Shown here: positions 33,274 to 42,114 of the stretch, one piece after another | How the letters are laid out: every line of letters begins with the position of its first letter | Position numbering within the stretch: the stretch's first letter is position 1 | Origin: Thermoplasmata archaeon | GTDB lineage: Archaea; Thermoplasmatota; Thermoplasmata; UBA10834 | Direction: 5' to 3' | DNA length: 47,131 nucleotides | Assembly (NCBI GenBank): GCA_029864565.1 | Contig: JAOTTD010000013.1 | Coordinates: 1 to 47,131, forward strand | Notes under the pieces: model-generated | Told to the model about the DNA's origin: nothing | What the model saw: only the letters and a program-made list of their open reading frames with translations | The model's database searches: none | Program-made: the position numbers and the translations under genes

Positions 33274-33699
33274 TCAGTCCTCTAGCAGCTTGCCACCAGC
33301 GCTTTCTAGCTTCTCCTTCGCCTTGGCGGACGCCTCCGATACGCGAACAGCGACCGAAGTGCCGATCCTGCCGGAGCCAAGCAGTTTGTCTATGCCGAGC
33401 TTCGTGAGGTCGACCGTCCACTGCCCGTCCTTCTCCGACGCTGCGCCTTCCTTGGCCAGTGTGGGCAAGGACAGTTCCAGGTCGGATAGGTTGATCGTTA
33501 CCTTGTGGGCGACTACGGACTGTGGCCTCTTGAAACCGTGGCGGCCAAAATGCTCGGGGAAGTACTTAACCGTAGTCATCCACTTGTGTTTGTGCAGGCC
33601 AGCGTTCCCCCTGCCGCCTCTGAGTCCAGCGCCTCTGCCGGCCTTCTTGCCACGGCCGTGCGTCCTGCTGCCTCTGAACTTGCTAGTTTTGCGGACCAT
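33274..33699 (-). CDS. rpl15: Ribosomal protein uL15
   Basis: The 141-residue protein starts MVRKTSKFRGSRTHGRGKKA, with the glycine-rich arm KAGRGAGLRGGRGNAGLHKH characteristic of archaeal L15, which threads into the large subunit. The C-terminal half holds the globular L18e/L15 fold (LSLPTLAKEGAASEKDG). The start directly follows the rpl30 TAG. Length is normal for Archaea. The C-terminus ends in EKLESAGGKLLED. Confidence 0.95.
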   Translation of the reverse strand: MVRKTSKFRGSRTHGRGKKAGRGAGLRGGRGNAGLHKHKWMTTVKYFPEHFGRHGFKRPQSVVAHKVTINLSDLELSLPTLAKEGAASEKDGQWTVDLTKLGIDKLLGSGRIGTSVAVRVSEASAKAKEKLESAGGKLLED

Positions 33700-34188
33700 C
33701 TACTTCGCCTCCTCCTTATCGTGAAGCATCCTGCGCAGCAGGCGCTCAATCTCAGCGCCTCTGTAGCCGACCGCTCCACCTACGGAGAACGGCAGCTTCA
33801 CCCGCTCATAACCTTTCATCGGCGGGTGCAGTCTTATGACGGGCTTAAGCCCCTTGACATCGACCATCCTGGCGTCCGACTTCTCGATTGCCTTCGCGAG
33901 AGCCGTTATCGAGGCGAAGTCGGAGTTGGCCTTGACATGCTTGTCCGTGAGCCTCTCCCCGCCGACGACCTCTCCGCGCGTCTTGAGCAGTTCAGCGATC
34001 ATCTCGTGGTTGACCTCGCCCCATGTGACGTAGTCCTTGACGACCTGCAGCATGCCCTTGGTTGTCACATTCATCGGCAGCAGGACACAGTGGTTCGGCC
34101 TGTTGAGTCTTAGCATGTCCATCGTATCGACCGCGTCCCACCTGATCTTGGCGTGTCCGCGGACGCGAACGACCGCTACGGCCGACAT
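33700..34188 (-). CDS. rpl30: Ribosomal protein uL30
   Basis: The 162-residue product starts MSAVAVVRVRGHAKIRWDAV. I use ATG 34188, two bases after the rps5 stop, because the frame extends upstream only as antisense-like Arg-rich sequence. The ferredoxin-like L30 core covers residues 5-60, and the archaeal/eukaryotic C-terminal extension (VKGLKPVIRLHPPMKGYERVK) is present. Confidence 0.95.
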   Translation of the reverse strand: MSAVAVVRVRGHAKIRWDAVDTMDMLRLNRPNHCVLLPMNVTTKGMLQVVKDYVTWGEVNHEMIAELLKTRGEVVGGERLTDKHVKANSDFASITALAKAIEKSDARMVDVKGLKPVIRLHPPMKGYERVKLPFSVGGAVGYRGAEIERLLRRMLHDKEEAK

Positions 34189-34189
34189 C

Positions 34190-34960
34190 TCAGCCCTCCT
34201 CCTTCGTGGCGACAATCGCCTTGGTCGGCTCCGCTGCGGGCTTCTCCGCCGGCTTATTCTCCGCGACGGCCTTCTCGTCGTCGGCCGATTCCTCAACGAC
34301 TATGGATGGCGCGATCTGAAGCTTGACCGGGCCGCTCATGATCCTGAGTCTTTCCTTCTGCTCGTCGGTGACCCTCATCTGAGACGTCATCCGAAGCGCC
34401 TCGAAGGCTGCAATCGAATAGTTGATCGTCGTCTTTGTGTGCCCCTTGGTGAAACCCCAGGCGTCATCGACCCCCGCCATCTTGAGGACGCTCTTCGCGA
34501 TGTCTCCGATCGCGAGCCCAGTCCCCCTCGGCGCGGGTTTGAGCTGGACGACCACAGAGCCTGCGTGGCCCTCGATCTCGAATGGTAGCGAGTGTGGTGT
34601 CAAGCATCCGCACTCCCACGAGCCGCATCCCCTCTTGACTTCTATGATGTTGAGCTTTGCGACGTCGATCGCTGCCCTTATCGCGGGTCCGACCTCCTTG
34701 CCCTTCAGCCTGCCGAGGCCTACGAACCCGTCCCGGTTGCCGACGACGACGGTTATTGCGAACTTGACCCTCCTGCCGGAGTCCGTCATCCTCTGCACCA
34801 TGTTCACGTCGAGCACCTCGTCCGCCAGGTCTGGCAGGAGTATGTCGACTATCTCGGGCTCCCTCAGAGGGAGTCCTGTTTTGAGAGCTTCGGTCATGGT
34901 TGTGATCTTGCCGTCGCCGACGAGCTTACCAAGCCTCGTCTTGGGCATCCAGTCTGACAT
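34190..34960 (-). CDS. rps5: Ribosomal protein uS5 with C-terminal tail
   Basis: The 256-residue protein starts [20 protein letters not shown], with its ATG overlapping the rpl18 stop (TGATG). The core contains the S5 dsRBD ([20 protein letters not shown]) and the second domain ([19 protein letters not shown]). The last 40 residues form a low-complexity Ala/Lys/Glu/Pro tail ([19 protein letters not shown]) beyond the usual archaeal length. The tail is probably disordered on the ribosome surface. Confidence 0.95.
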   Translation of the reverse strand: MSDWMPKTRLGKLVGDGKITTMTEALKTGLPLREPEIVDILLPDLADEVLDVNMVQRMTDSGRRVKFAITVVVGNRDGFVGLGRLKGKEVGPAIRAAIDVAKLNIIEVKRGCGSWECGCLTPHSLPFEIEGHAGSVVVQLKPAPRGTGLAIGDIAKSVLKMAGVDDAWGFTKGHTKTTINYSIAAFEALRMTSQMRVTDEQKERLRIMSGPVKLQIAPSIVVEESADDEKAVAENKPAEKPAAEPTKAIVATKEEG

Positions 34961-35463
34961 CAATCAGCACCTCCTATCTTGGTCTTCACTTCATCGAACT
35001 GCGCCTCGGCGCCATCCTTTAGGTGCTTGCCCTTGACCCTGTCATCCGAGGGCAACATCCCATCGTCGTGGGGTACGCGCACACCAGCGTCGACGAGTCC
35101 CTTCGTCGCCGCAAACAGCACAGACCCCTTGACGGGCTTCCTGAGGCCGATGTCCAGAACCGCCTCGTCAACGCCAATCTCTCGCGCCCTCTTTCCCGCG
35201 AGGTATCCAGTAAGATACGCTCCTGGGGTGCTGTTCCCTGAATGCTTCCAGCCGAGCTTCGCCAGCTCGGTCGAGACGGCCGTCGCCACGATGAGGTCCC
35301 CTTTGTCGTCGTACGACACGAGCTGGATCCTCACATGCTTGTTCGACTTTCGGACGACCGCCCTGTGCTTGCCGCTCTTGATCAGCGCGAGCCTGCTGCG
35401 GTAGTCCGTCCGCCCCTCTCTTCTCCTCCTGAAAGGTACTTTGTATCTGGGTCCAGTAGCCAT
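34960..35463 (-). CDS. rpl18: Ribosomal protein uL18
   Basis: This 167-residue 5S rRNA-binding protein starts [21 protein letters not shown] chose ATG 35463 because GGAGTGAT lies eight bases upstream; another ATG at 35469 overlaps the rpl19e stop. The core region [20 protein letters not shown] is typical of archaeal L18, followed by [20 protein letters not shown]. Confidence 0.95.
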   Translation of the reverse strand: MATGPRYKVPFRRRREGRTDYRSRLALIKSGKHRAVVRKSNKHVRIQLVSYDDKGDLIVATAVSTELAKLGWKHSGNSTPGAYLTGYLAGKRAREIGVDEAVLDIGLRKPVKGSVLFAATKGLVDAGVRVPHDDGMLPSDDRVKGKHLKDGAEAQFDEVKTKIGGAD

Positions 35464-35468
35464 GACCA

Positions 35469-35918
35469 TCACTCCTTGAGGATCCCCTCGGTCTTGAGAT
35501 GCGAGTCGAGGTGAGGCCTGCTCTTGAACATGCCACCCTTCGCACGCATGTAGTATTTGCGATATGTCCGTGCATCGATCACGCCGTTGTTCCGGAGCTC
35601 CTTCAGCCTGCCGCGGATCGGGCGTATCGTCTGCATCCAGATCTCCTTCGAAGGCTTCCGCGCGTGCTTCGTGCCACGGCGTGAGCCCTGGCCGCTCCTC
35701 CTGCCCTTGCGCTTCTGCGCCTTTAGGTAGTTCGCCCGTCCTCTGGAGACGCCCCGCTTCTGCTTGGAGGCTATCGTTCCTGAGTTGATGAGCGTCCTCA
35801 CATCCGAGCGGGTGATTGCGTCGGCGACGTCCTCGGTTCTGTTCGAGTCGATCCATACTCTGGACTCGCCACACTTGAGCAGCTGCGCCGCCATTCTCCT
35901 CTGGTTCTTGAGATCCAT
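35469..35918 (-). CDS. rpl19e: Ribosomal protein eL19
   Basis: The protein of about 149 residues starts MDLKNQRRMAAQLLKCGESR. ATG 35918 has AGGAG nine bases upstream, against three for ATG 35924. The eL19 signature RTLINSGTIASKQKRGVSRG and the basic tail GKGGMFKSRP-like segment are present. It binds 23S rRNA. It is found only in Archaea and eukaryotes and lies in the usual place between rpl32e and rpl18. Confidence 0.95.
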   Translation of the reverse strand: MDLKNQRRMAAQLLKCGESRVWIDSNRTEDVADAITRSDVRTLINSGTIASKQKRGVSRGRANYLKAQKRKGRRSGQGSRRGTKHARKPSKEIWMQTIRPIRGRLKELRNNGVIDARTYRKYYMRAKGGMFKSRPHLDSHLKTEGILKE

Positions 35919-35920
35919 CG

Positions 35921-36655
35921 TCATCCGCTCCTGTTGAGTATCCTGATATCGAGCTCGTCAGCCTTGTCCTCGATCTGTGTCCGCTTCCTCATACCCACGG
36001 TGTGTGCGACCCTCGCGGCCTGCACCTTGGGGTCTATCTTGTCGAGGTCCTTGACGTTGTGCACGAGAACCTCCTGGAACCCGGATGGGTGCAGGTTCTT
36101 CGCCTTATTGGGACTGCCGTAGCCTATCGAAACGACGTTGGTCCTGTAGCCGATGTGCCTCCTCATCTTGGAGTGGAGCCCGCGTGGTCTGCGCCAGCCA
36201 GTGGTCCGCAGCCGCTTGCGTCTGTGATACTCCTGTCTGATGAATGTGGGCCGCTTGGAGTCGATAATCTTGCGCGTCTTCATCGCCTCGAGGACCTCCT
36301 TGGTGAGCTCGGGCTTCAGCTTGACCTTGTAGCCCTCTTCTTCCTCGTCCTCTATTTCGACCTCTTCCTCCTCGCCCTCTTCGGAATCCTCCTCGTCGGC
36401 GTCCTCCACGATTTCGACATCTTCGTCGTCCTCGCCCTCAGAGGCTCCGAGGTCTTCCCGCCAGTGCTCAAGGGTCTTCGGGCCAACGCCCTTCAGATGC
36501 TCGTGTATCTCAGCCGTGCGGTCCTCATCGGACAGCGCCTCCGCGAGGTCATCCTCAGTCTCGATGCCGAGAGCCTTCAGCTTGGGAACGTACTCGTCCT
36601 TGAAGTTGCGGAGTCCGGCGAACTCCTCCTGATTCTTCGATTCGTCGTCAGCCAT
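35921..36655 (-). CDS. rpl32e: Ribosomal protein eL32 with N-terminal HhH and acidic extension
   Basis: The 244-residue protein starts MADDESKNQEEFAGLRNFKD (ATG 36655 after GGAGGTGA). Residues about 15-70 form a helix-hairpin-helix-like domain (LKALGIETEDDLAEAL then HLKGVGPKTLEHWR), about 75-115 an acidic stretch of Glu/Asp, and only the last 125 residues are the eL32 core (RPTFIRQEYHRRKRLRTTGW). Extended forms occur in some euryarchaea; the acidic linker here is long. The HhH part may touch RNA or another factor. Confidence 0.93.
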   Translation of the reverse strand: MADDESKNQEEFAGLRNFKDEYVPKLKALGIETEDDLAEALSDEDRTAEIHEHLKGVGPKTLEHWREDLGASEGEDDEDVEIVEDADEEDSEEGEEEEVEIEDEEEEGYKVKLKPELTKEVLEAMKTRKIIDSKRPTFIRQEYHRRKRLRTTGWRRPRGLHSKMRRHIGYRTNVVSIGYGSPNKAKNLHPSGFQEVLVHNVKDLDKIDPKVQAARVAHTVGMRKRTQIEDKADELDIRILNRSG

Positions 36656-36660
36656 AACGT

Positions 36661-37206
36661 TCACCTCCCGGCCTTATTCGTGATGTATATCCCATCCTGG
36701 AATATCCTCGGGTCGAAACCCCTGATCTTCGTGGCGCGCTCGATGTTGGCCGCTGTCTGGCCGACCTCCTCTAGGTTCGACCCGGAGACCGTCACCTGGT
36801 CGCCCTTGACTGTGACCTTCGTCTTGCCCAGTATGTCCGCCCTCCTCGGGTGCTTCTCACCGAGGAAGTTCTCGATGACGAACACATCGCCCTTCACCGA
36901 CGCCTTGATCGGGAAGTGGGCGTACACGATCTTCATCCTGCATTCGAACCCCTCGCTCACGCCGTGTATCATGTTCCTTATGTGCGCCGCATAGGTGCCC
37001 AACAGGGCCCTGTGTCTCGCCCTTCCGGTGTTGTTGACGATGAACACCGAGCTGCCCTCCTTGGATATCTCCAGATACGGGCTGGAAAGCTTCCTCTTGT
37101 GCTCTCCCAGCGGTCCTTTGACGCTCACCGTGTCGCCGTCTATCGCGACCTGGACCTTGTCGGGAATCTCTATCTCGTCTGTGTGCAAACCCCTTACTTC
37201 GCTCAT
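36661..37206 (-). CDS. rpl6: Ribosomal protein uL6
   Basis: The 181-residue protein starts MSEVRGLHTDEIEIPDKVQV at ATG 37206; the upstream part of the frame overlaps rps8 signals and is not conserved. Two L6 beta-domains are present: VQVAIDGDTVSVKGPLGEHK and a second with HPRRADILGKTKVTVKGDQV. It follows rps8 by 10 bp. Confidence 0.95.
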   Translation of the reverse strand: MSEVRGLHTDEIEIPDKVQVAIDGDTVSVKGPLGEHKRKLSSPYLEISKEGSSVFIVNNTGRARHRALLGTYAAHIRNMIHGVSEGFECRMKIVYAHFPIKASVKGDVFVIENFLGEKHPRRADILGKTKVTVKGDQVTVSGSNLEEVGQTAANIERATKIRGFDPRIFQDGIYITNKAGR

Positions 37207-37216
37207 CCAGGTCACC

Positions 37217-37606
37217 TCAGTACACGAACGCAAGGAGTTTGCCGCCGACGCCGCCTTGCTTGGCCTGCGTGTGCGTGAGCACCCCTCTGGTCGTCGTCAA
37301 TATCAGCACCCCGAAATCCTGCGCGGGCAGATACCGCGCCTCGAACTTCTCGAGGTCTCCCGTCTTCACCGAGTAGCGTGGCTTGATGACGCCGCAGTCG
37401 TTTATGTGGCCTGCGAGGTTCACCCTGAACATGCCGTTACGGCCGTCGTCCACGAACTCGAATTGCCTGATGTATCCCGCCTCCTGCATGACCTTCAGCA
37501 CGCGGCCTATGAGCTTGGACGAGGGTCTTATGACGCACTCGCCTCGGCCGACGTGCTCTGCGTTCTTTATGACGGACATCGCATCATTGAGTGGATCCTG
37601 CTGCAT
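37217..37606 (-). CDS. rps8: Ribosomal protein uS8
   Basis: The 129-residue protein starts [20 protein letters not shown] and shows the S8 N-terminal helix-sheet fold, then the C-terminal RNA-binding part [20 protein letters not shown]. Archaeal features are the loop [19 protein letters not shown] and the ending LLAFVY. It binds helix 21 of 16S rRNA and in many archaea the spc-type mRNA. Confidence 0.95.
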   Translation of the reverse strand: MQQDPLNDAMSVIKNAEHVGRGECVIRPSSKLIGRVLKVMQEAGYIRQFEFVDDGRNGMFRVNLAGHINDCGVIKPRYSVKTGDLEKFEARYLPAQDFGVLILTTTRGVLTHTQAKQGGVGGKLLAFVY

Positions 37607-37617
37607 CCAACATCACC

Positions 37618-37764
37618 TCAAGAGTACTTCCTGAACCCCAGCTCGGGGGCCATCTCTCTGAAGCATTGCCTGCACAGGTGCATGCCGTAGCGCCGCACGA
37701 TGCCGCGCTTCCTGCCGCACCTGGTGCATCCAACCTTCCTGCCGAACAACTTCTTCGGCTTCAT
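37618..37764 (-). CDS. rps14: Ribosomal protein uS14, zinc-binding type
   Basis: This 48-residue protein starts [20 protein letters not shown] and ends PELGFRKYS. Two Cys pairs, CTRC and CRQC, coordinate zinc as in the archaeal type. Its ATG overlaps the rpl5 TGA (ATGA), and 11 bp separate its end from rps8. Confidence 0.95.
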   Translation of the reverse strand: MKPKKLFGRKVGCTRCGRKRGIVRRYGMHLCRQCFREMAPELGFRKYS

Positions 37765-38273
37765 TCGACCACCTCAGTGTTGAATTTGGACCTGATGAAC
37801 TCCACGCCCTCGTGGCGCGTGATCCTGTGGTATGTCGGCAGGGACCTCCGCAAGGTCCTCCGCCTCGCTATCCTTCTGCCGGGACGTGACAGGGCAACGC
37901 TGATGTCCAGGCCGAATATCCCTATCTCCGGGTCGTACTTCATTCCCGGGAAGTCGGTGTAGTCCTGGACTCCGAACGAGAAGTTGCCCTCGGGGTCGAA
38001 GGAGTACTCTGCCAACCGGTTCTCCCTCGTCCAGAGCGCGGTCTTGACGAACTCCTCGGCATCCTTGCCACGGAGCGTCACCTTGACGCCTATGTCCATC
38101 CCGCGCCGTATGCCGAAGTCCCTGTTCGTCGTCTTCGCGATCGTCCGGACGGGCTTGCGCTTGGTGACCATGTGAAGCACCTTCTCCGCCTTCAGCAACC
38201 GCTCACCAGCGTCCCCGACTCCGATGTTCACAACGGCCTTCTCGAGCCGTATGCCCCTCATCGGGTTCGTCAT
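37761..38273 (-). CDS. rpl5: Ribosomal protein uL5
   Basis: The 170-residue protein starts [20 protein letters not shown]. It carries the L5 signature [20 protein letters not shown] and the sheet ending [20 protein letters not shown]. It binds 5S rRNA. Its start overlaps the rps4e stop (ATGA). Confidence 0.95.
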   Translation of the reverse strand: MTNPMRGIRLEKAVVNIGVGDAGERLLKAEKVLHMVTKRKPVRTIAKTTNRDFGIRRGMDIGVKVTLRGKDAEEFVKTALWTRENRLAEYSFDPEGNFSFGVQDYTDFPGMKYDPEIGIFGLDISVALSRPGRRIARRRTLRRSLPTYHRITRHEGVEFIRSKFNTEVVE

Positions 38274-38989
38274 AGGGCCTTCGCCTCCACGAGCTTGATC
38301 TCGGGGATCTTCTCACCAACGACGAAGACGTTCTCCTTCACCGTGCTGAAGCCCTCTTTGAAAGTGACTATGTTCGAGCCGGAGCCCCTCCTGAGCTTGT
38401 ACTCCTCAATCGTCTGGATTGTGCCTGGGTGGGACCCTCCTGTGAGCAGCGCGAGGCTGCCCTTGTCGAGCTTGAGCGCCTTCACGATCCGCTGCGATGG
38501 AAGCTCTATCTTGAGCACGTCCCCGGTCTTGTACTGGTCCTTCGGCAGCAGTATGCACCTGCCGTCGTGCAGGTTCAGCTGGACCTTTCCGCCCGGTACG
38601 GTGTTCTTGCCGTCTATACGGGAGAGCTTCCAGCTCTTCTCCTTGTCGTCTATTTTCACAAGCTGGAGCCTGCCCTTGTAGTCCAGTAGCATCCGGTAGC
38701 TCTCCTCGGTCTTGAGCAGCGTCACGACGTCCATCAGCCCGACTGGGAACTTCTGGTCCGTCACTACTTTCCCGTCGACCGTCACGCCTCGTCCTCCGAT
38801 GATGAACTTGGCCTCCCTGGTGTTGTCGCACACCTTCAGCATGTCCCTCAGGACCATCGCCAACGGCATGGAATCTTCCTTTCCGTGCGGGCCTGGCCTG
38901 GGCTTCATGACCCATTGGCTGACCTTCCTCGGGATGGCCCATCTCCGCGGGGCCGTCATCCTCTTCATGTGCTTCTTCAACGCGCTCAC
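38270..38989 (-). CDS. rps4e: Ribosomal protein eS4
   Basis: The 239-residue protein starts at a GTG (38989) as MSALKKHMKRMTAPRRWAIP, overlapping the rpl24 stop (GTGA), with GGAGG just upstream. It has the S4-like RNA-binding part (FIIGGRGVTVDGKVVTDQKF) and the KOW region (LALLTGGSHPGTIQTIEEYK). It is an archaeal/eukaryotic ribosomal protein in its usual position. Confidence 0.95.
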   Translation of the reverse strand: MSALKKHMKRMTAPRRWAIPRKVSQWVMKPRPGPHGKEDSMPLAMVLRDMLKVCDNTREAKFIIGGRGVTVDGKVVTDQKFPVGLMDVVTLLKTEESYRMLLDYKGRLQLVKIDDKEKSWKLSRIDGKNTVPGGKVQLNLHDGRCILLPKDQYKTGDVLKIELPSQRIVKALKLDKGSLALLTGGSHPGTIQTIEEYKLRRGSGSNIVTFKEGFSTVKENVFVVGEKIPEIKLVEAKAL

Positions 38990-39363
38990 GCTCCTCCTTT
39001 GAGACCCTCGAGCTTGCGCTTCCTCCAGTTGTCCGAGAGGTCCAGTTTGGTAATGATCACGTCCGAGGGGTCAACGGGTCTCTGCGTCTGCGTGCCGTCC
39101 GCCTTCGGAATGGTGACGTTCTCCACGATTATCTTGTAGTTCTTGAGATCGATGGACGCGACCTTGTTCTCAGATCCCTTGATCTCCTTCGCGCCCCTGA
39201 TGACCTTTACAGTGTCTCCCTTCCGCACCGGCAGGGAGCGCACGTTGTATTCCCTTATGAGGGCCGAGTCGAGATGGGCCGCCACCATCCGCCTCCGCTT
39301 GTGGAGCGGTGCGATGACCTTCGCCTTCCTCTGCTTCCGTGCCTTGTGGCTCGTTGTGCTCAT
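38986..39363 (-). CDS. rpl24: Ribosomal protein uL24
   Basis: The 125-residue protein starts MSTTSHKARKQRKAKVIAPL, has the archaeal N-terminal region ending REYNVRSLPVRKGDTVKVIR, and a KOW motif with GAKEIKGSENKVASIDLKNY. It is an assembly initiator near the exit tunnel. The C-terminus NWRKRKLEGLKGGA is basic. Confidence 0.95.
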   Translation of the reverse strand: MSTTSHKARKQRKAKVIAPLHKRRRMVAAHLDSALIREYNVRSLPVRKGDTVKVIRGAKEIKGSENKVASIDLKNYKIIVENVTIPKADGTQTQRPVDPSDVIITKLDLSDNWRKRKLEGLKGGA

Positions 39364-39373
39364 CCGATCACCC

Positions 39374-39772
39374 TCACACTATTATCGAGGCCGTAGCGGC
39401 TATCCTGGGCCAGCGTTCGGCTGCCTCCCGCGCCACAGGCCCTTTGATGTCCGTGCCCTTCGTCTCGCCAGTCTCGGTCACGATGACGACGGCGTTGTCC
39501 TCGAACTGCACCATCGTCCCCTCGGGGCGCCTGAAAGGCCTCCGCTGGCGCACGATCACTGCCCGCATGAGCTGCTTCCTCGTCTCGGGCGTTCCCTTCT
39601 TGACCGTGACGACCAGTATGTCTCCGACCCCCGCTGAAGGATACCTCCTGCTCGCGCCGTGGTACTTCGGTACCGCGACGACCTGGACGATCTTCGCGCC
39701 CGTGTTGTCGACGCAGTCGAGCCTCGCCCCGGTCGGTATGCCCCTCATCTGCCTGCCTGGTAATCCCTTCAT
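39374..39772 (-). CDS. rpl14: Ribosomal protein uL14
   Basis: The 132-residue protein starts [20 protein letters not shown]. The L14 signature is present: [40 protein letters not shown], and the conserved ending [19 protein letters not shown]. Length is normal. It lies in the S17-L14-L24 order. Confidence 0.96.
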   Translation of the reverse strand: MKGLPGRQMRGIPTGARLDCVDNTGAKIVQVVAVPKYHGASRRYPSAGVGDILVVTVKKGTPETRKQLMRAVIVRQRRPFRRPEGTMVQFEDNAVVIVTETGETKGTDIKGPVAREAAERWPRIAATASIIV

Positions 39773-39781
39773 GGCGATCGC

Positions 39782-40120
39782 CTACCTCTTCTCTATCACG
39801 ACGTATGAAACGCGCTTGCTCAGTGGTCGGCACTCCATTATGCTGACCTTGTCCCCATGATTCATCTGCATGCAGGGCGGGAGATGAGCGAGGTATCTGC
39901 TAGTCCTCTTCTCGTACCTCTCGTACTTCGGTATGTACTTCAGATGTTCTCTCTCTACCGCGACGGTGCCCTGCATCTTCATCGATACGACCGTCCCCGT
40001 GAGGACGGTGCCTCTGACTGGCAGCTCGCCATGGAACGGACAGTTCCTGTCCTGACAAGTCTCCTTGGGTGGCTCGACATCGAGCCCCACGTTGGCTGCC
40101 GCCTCTTTCTTCCTAGCCAT
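39782..40120 (-). CDS. rps17: Ribosomal protein uS17
   Basis: The 112-residue protein starts MARKKEAAANVGLDVEPPKE at ATG 40120 (GGTGAT about nine bases upstream; the GTG at 40126 is less likely). It has the archaeal S17 N-terminal part CQDRNCPFHGELPVRGTVL and the OB fold with YERYEKRTSRYLAHLPPCM. Confidence 0.95.
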   Translation of the reverse strand: MARKKEAAANVGLDVEPPKETCQDRNCPFHGELPVRGTVLTGTVVSMKMQGTVAVEREHLKYIPKYERYEKRTSRYLAHLPPCMQMNHGDKVSIMECRPLSKRVSYVVIEKR

Positions 40121-40139
40121 AGTCACATCACCTTGCTGT

Positions 40140-40403
40140 TCATCGTACTCTCTTGATCCTGTCTTCAGGTCTGAACATGATGTCGTTCCCGGAGACCACG
40201 TGCGCCTGCGGGCCGTCCACGAACCTGAACTCGCAGCCCGTCTTGGCGATCATCTTCTCGACACCGTCCTGGTCGATCGTTATCGTGTTCTTAGTCTCGT
40301 CCACGACTTTCCCGCGCACGCCCACTTGGGACGGGCAGGTCGACGCAAGGATCTCGATGTCGAGCCCGATGAATTGCCTCCTCCGGAAATCGTTTGATTT
40401 CAT
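40140..40403 (-). CDS. rnp1: RNase P protein component 1 (Rpp29/Pop4)
   Basis: The 87-residue protein starts MKSNDFRRRQFIGLDIEILA. The Rpp29 pattern is seen: FIGLDIEILASTCPSQVGVR, then GKVVDETKNTITIDQDGVEK. It binds RNase P RNA with Rpp21 and is always in this place between S17 and aIF1 in many euryarchaea. Length is near the minimum for the family. Confidence 0.94.
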   Translation of the reverse strand: MKSNDFRRRQFIGLDIEILASTCPSQVGVRGKVVDETKNTITIDQDGVEKMIAKTGCEFRFVDGPQAHVVSGNDIMFRPEDRIKRVR

Positions 40404-40410
40404 GCTCGGT

Positions 40411-40710
40411 CTACCTCGAGTCCACGGAGAACCCGAGCTCCTCCAGTACCTCCCTGACTTTCTTTTTGTGGTCTCCCTGGAGCTCTATCCTGTTCGCCTT
40501 GTACGTTCCACCGGCAGCGCAGCGAGTTTTCAGCTTTCTCGCGAGCTCCTCGACGTCGATGTCCCCGGAGTCGATGCCCTCGACCACGGTGACGACCTTG
40601 CCGTACCGTCTGGTGTCCGTGGTTATCCTTATCTGCTGCTGCTCCTTGGCAATCTGTTCGCAGATACACAGCTCCTCTGGCAGTCCGCATACCGAGCAAA
40701 TACCAGCCAT
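40411..40710 (-). CDS. Translation initiation factor aIF1 (SUI1 family)
   Basis: The 99-residue protein starts [20 protein letters not shown], with CxxC...CxC Cys near the N-terminus, followed by the SUI1 core ([19 protein letters not shown] and [20 protein letters not shown]). It helps start-codon selection on the small subunit. It overlaps rpl29 by one base. Within the ribosomal operon it is at its usual archaeal position. Confidence 0.94.
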   Translation of the reverse strand: MAGICSVCGLPEELCICEQIAKEQQQIRITTDTRRYGKVVTVVEGIDSGDIDVEELARKLKTRCAAGGTYKANRIELQGDHKKKVREVLEELGFSVDSR

Positions 40711-41051
40711 TACTTCTTCTCCTCCTGATCATATCCGACTGAGCTGTCGGCCTCTTCTTCTTCGGCCTCCTCCACCGGAGGACGGCTCTTCGTCGTTCTA
40801 GGCGCCTTCATCTCGCCTCTGTCACCGGAAGCTCCAGCAGGCCTCTTCTCGGCCAACTCGAACTCCCTATCGATTGTCATTATGCGCGCTATGTTCTTCC
40901 TCAGAGCCCTGATCTTGCCGGGGCTCGCGGGCGCGCCACCCATAGCCGCGACACCCCTCTCATGCATCAGCTCGTCGTTGAGTTCCTTCAGCTTGATTCT
41001 GCGATCGTCGGGACGCATCGCCCTGATCTCCTTTGCCCTCAGCAACGACAT
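40710..41051 (-). CDS. rpl29: Ribosomal protein uL29 with C-terminal tail
   Basis: The 113-residue protein starts [20 protein letters not shown]. The L29 helix pair ends near residue 68 ([19 protein letters not shown]). A tail of 45 residues rich in Arg, then Glu ([20 protein letters not shown]) is an addition to the usual 65-70 residues. Confidence 0.94.
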   Translation of the reverse strand: MSLLRAKEIRAMRPDDRRIKLKELNDELMHERGVAAMGGAPASPGKIRALRKNIARIMTIDREFELAEKRPAGASGDRGEMKAPRTTKSRPPVEEAEEEEADSSVGYDQEEKK

Positions 41052-41054
41052 GGC

Positions 41055-42089
41055 TCACTCCCCCTGCTTTGGCTCCTCAGCCTTCTCTGGCGACGCTGGT
41101 GCCGGAGCCTCAGGTTCCTTGGTCGCAGGCGCGGGTCCGGCAACGGCGGGGGCCTTCTCCTCGGCCGGGGCCGCAGCCGCGTCCTCCGTCTTCGCTTCGA
41201 CGGCGGGTTCCATCGGCTCCTGTCCCTGAGGCTCGTCCTTCTTCTCCTCCTTCTCGGCCTTCTTCTTGGCGCGCTTCCTGGGCTTCTTCTCCTTGTCGTC
41301 GCCCTCGGCCGCATCGTCCTTCTTCCTGGCCCTGCCCGAAGCCTTCTTGGGCTTCTCGGTCTTCACATCGTCCTTGGTCGCGGTCTTCTTCAGCGCCTCG
41401 ACCGCCTCGGCCGCGTGCTCCTCTTGGGCCTTCTCCGCGAGTTCCTTATCATCCGTCGCCTCTGGCCCTGCCGCTGGAGCCACTGCGGGCTCCGGCAAGG
41501 GCAGGACGTCTACCTCGTCCGGCAACCTCGCGTCCGGATGCATGATCTGAACTGTGACGCCTATTACTCCGGGCTTCATCCTTGCGTTGGCGAAGCCCTT
41601 CTCCATGAAGTCCAGCTTCGGCTGTCCGCAGAACTTGATGTGCCCGCTCTTGAACTTCTCCCGCCTGTGGCGTTGTCCCGTCAGCTTGCCCGCGACGGTC
41701 ACCTGGCAACCTCTCGCGCCGGATTCCATGATCCTCCTAACGGTCGAGTGGCCCGCCCGCCTGAAGTGCCAGCCTCGCTCGAGGGCACTCGCCAACTTCT
41801 CCGCCATTATCTGGGCGTTCAGGTTTGCGTTCTCCACCTCCTGGACCTCTATCTGTGGATTGCTGAAGTTGAAATCGTCCTCTATCGCCCTCGTGAGGCT
41901 CTTGATGGCCTCGCCGCGCCGTCCTATGACTAATCCCGGCCTCTCCGTGGTGAGCGTGACACGCGTGCCCATCGGAGTCCTCTGGACGTCGATCCCTCCG
42001 AAGCCGGCCCTCGACACGCGGGACATGACGTACTCCTTGAGCAGGACCCTCCTGATCTTCTCGGTGACGAACTTCCTCTCACTTGCCAT
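41055..42089 (-). CDS. rps3: Ribosomal protein uS3 with long C-terminal tail
   Basis: The 344-residue protein starts MASERKFVTEKIRRVLLKEY. The KH domain (TLTTERPGLVIGRRGEAIKS, about residue 53) and the S3 C-domain (KFCGQPKLDFMEKGFANARM) end near residue 205. The remaining 140 residues are Lys/Ala/Glu/Pro low complexity, unlike the roughly 210-230 residues of most archaeal S3. Confidence 0.95.
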   Translation of the reverse strand: MASERKFVTEKIRRVLLKEYVMSRVSRAGFGGIDVQRTPMGTRVTLTTERPGLVIGRRGEAIKSLTRAIEDDFNFSNPQIEVQEVENANLNAQIMAEKLASALERGWHFRRAGHSTVRRIMESGARGCQVTVAGKLTGQRHRREKFKSGHIKFCGQPKLDFMEKGFANARMKPGVIGVTVQIMHPDARLPDEVDVLPLPEPAVAPAAGPEATDDKELAEKAQEEHAAEAVEALKKTATKDDVKTEKPKKASGRARKKDDAAEGDDKEKKPRKRAKKKAEKEEKKDEPQGQEPMEPAVEAKTEDAAAAPAEEKAPAVAGPAPATKEPEAPAPASPEKAEEPKQGE

Positions 42090-42114
42090 TTTATCCCTCC
42101 GTCTGGAGCCACCC

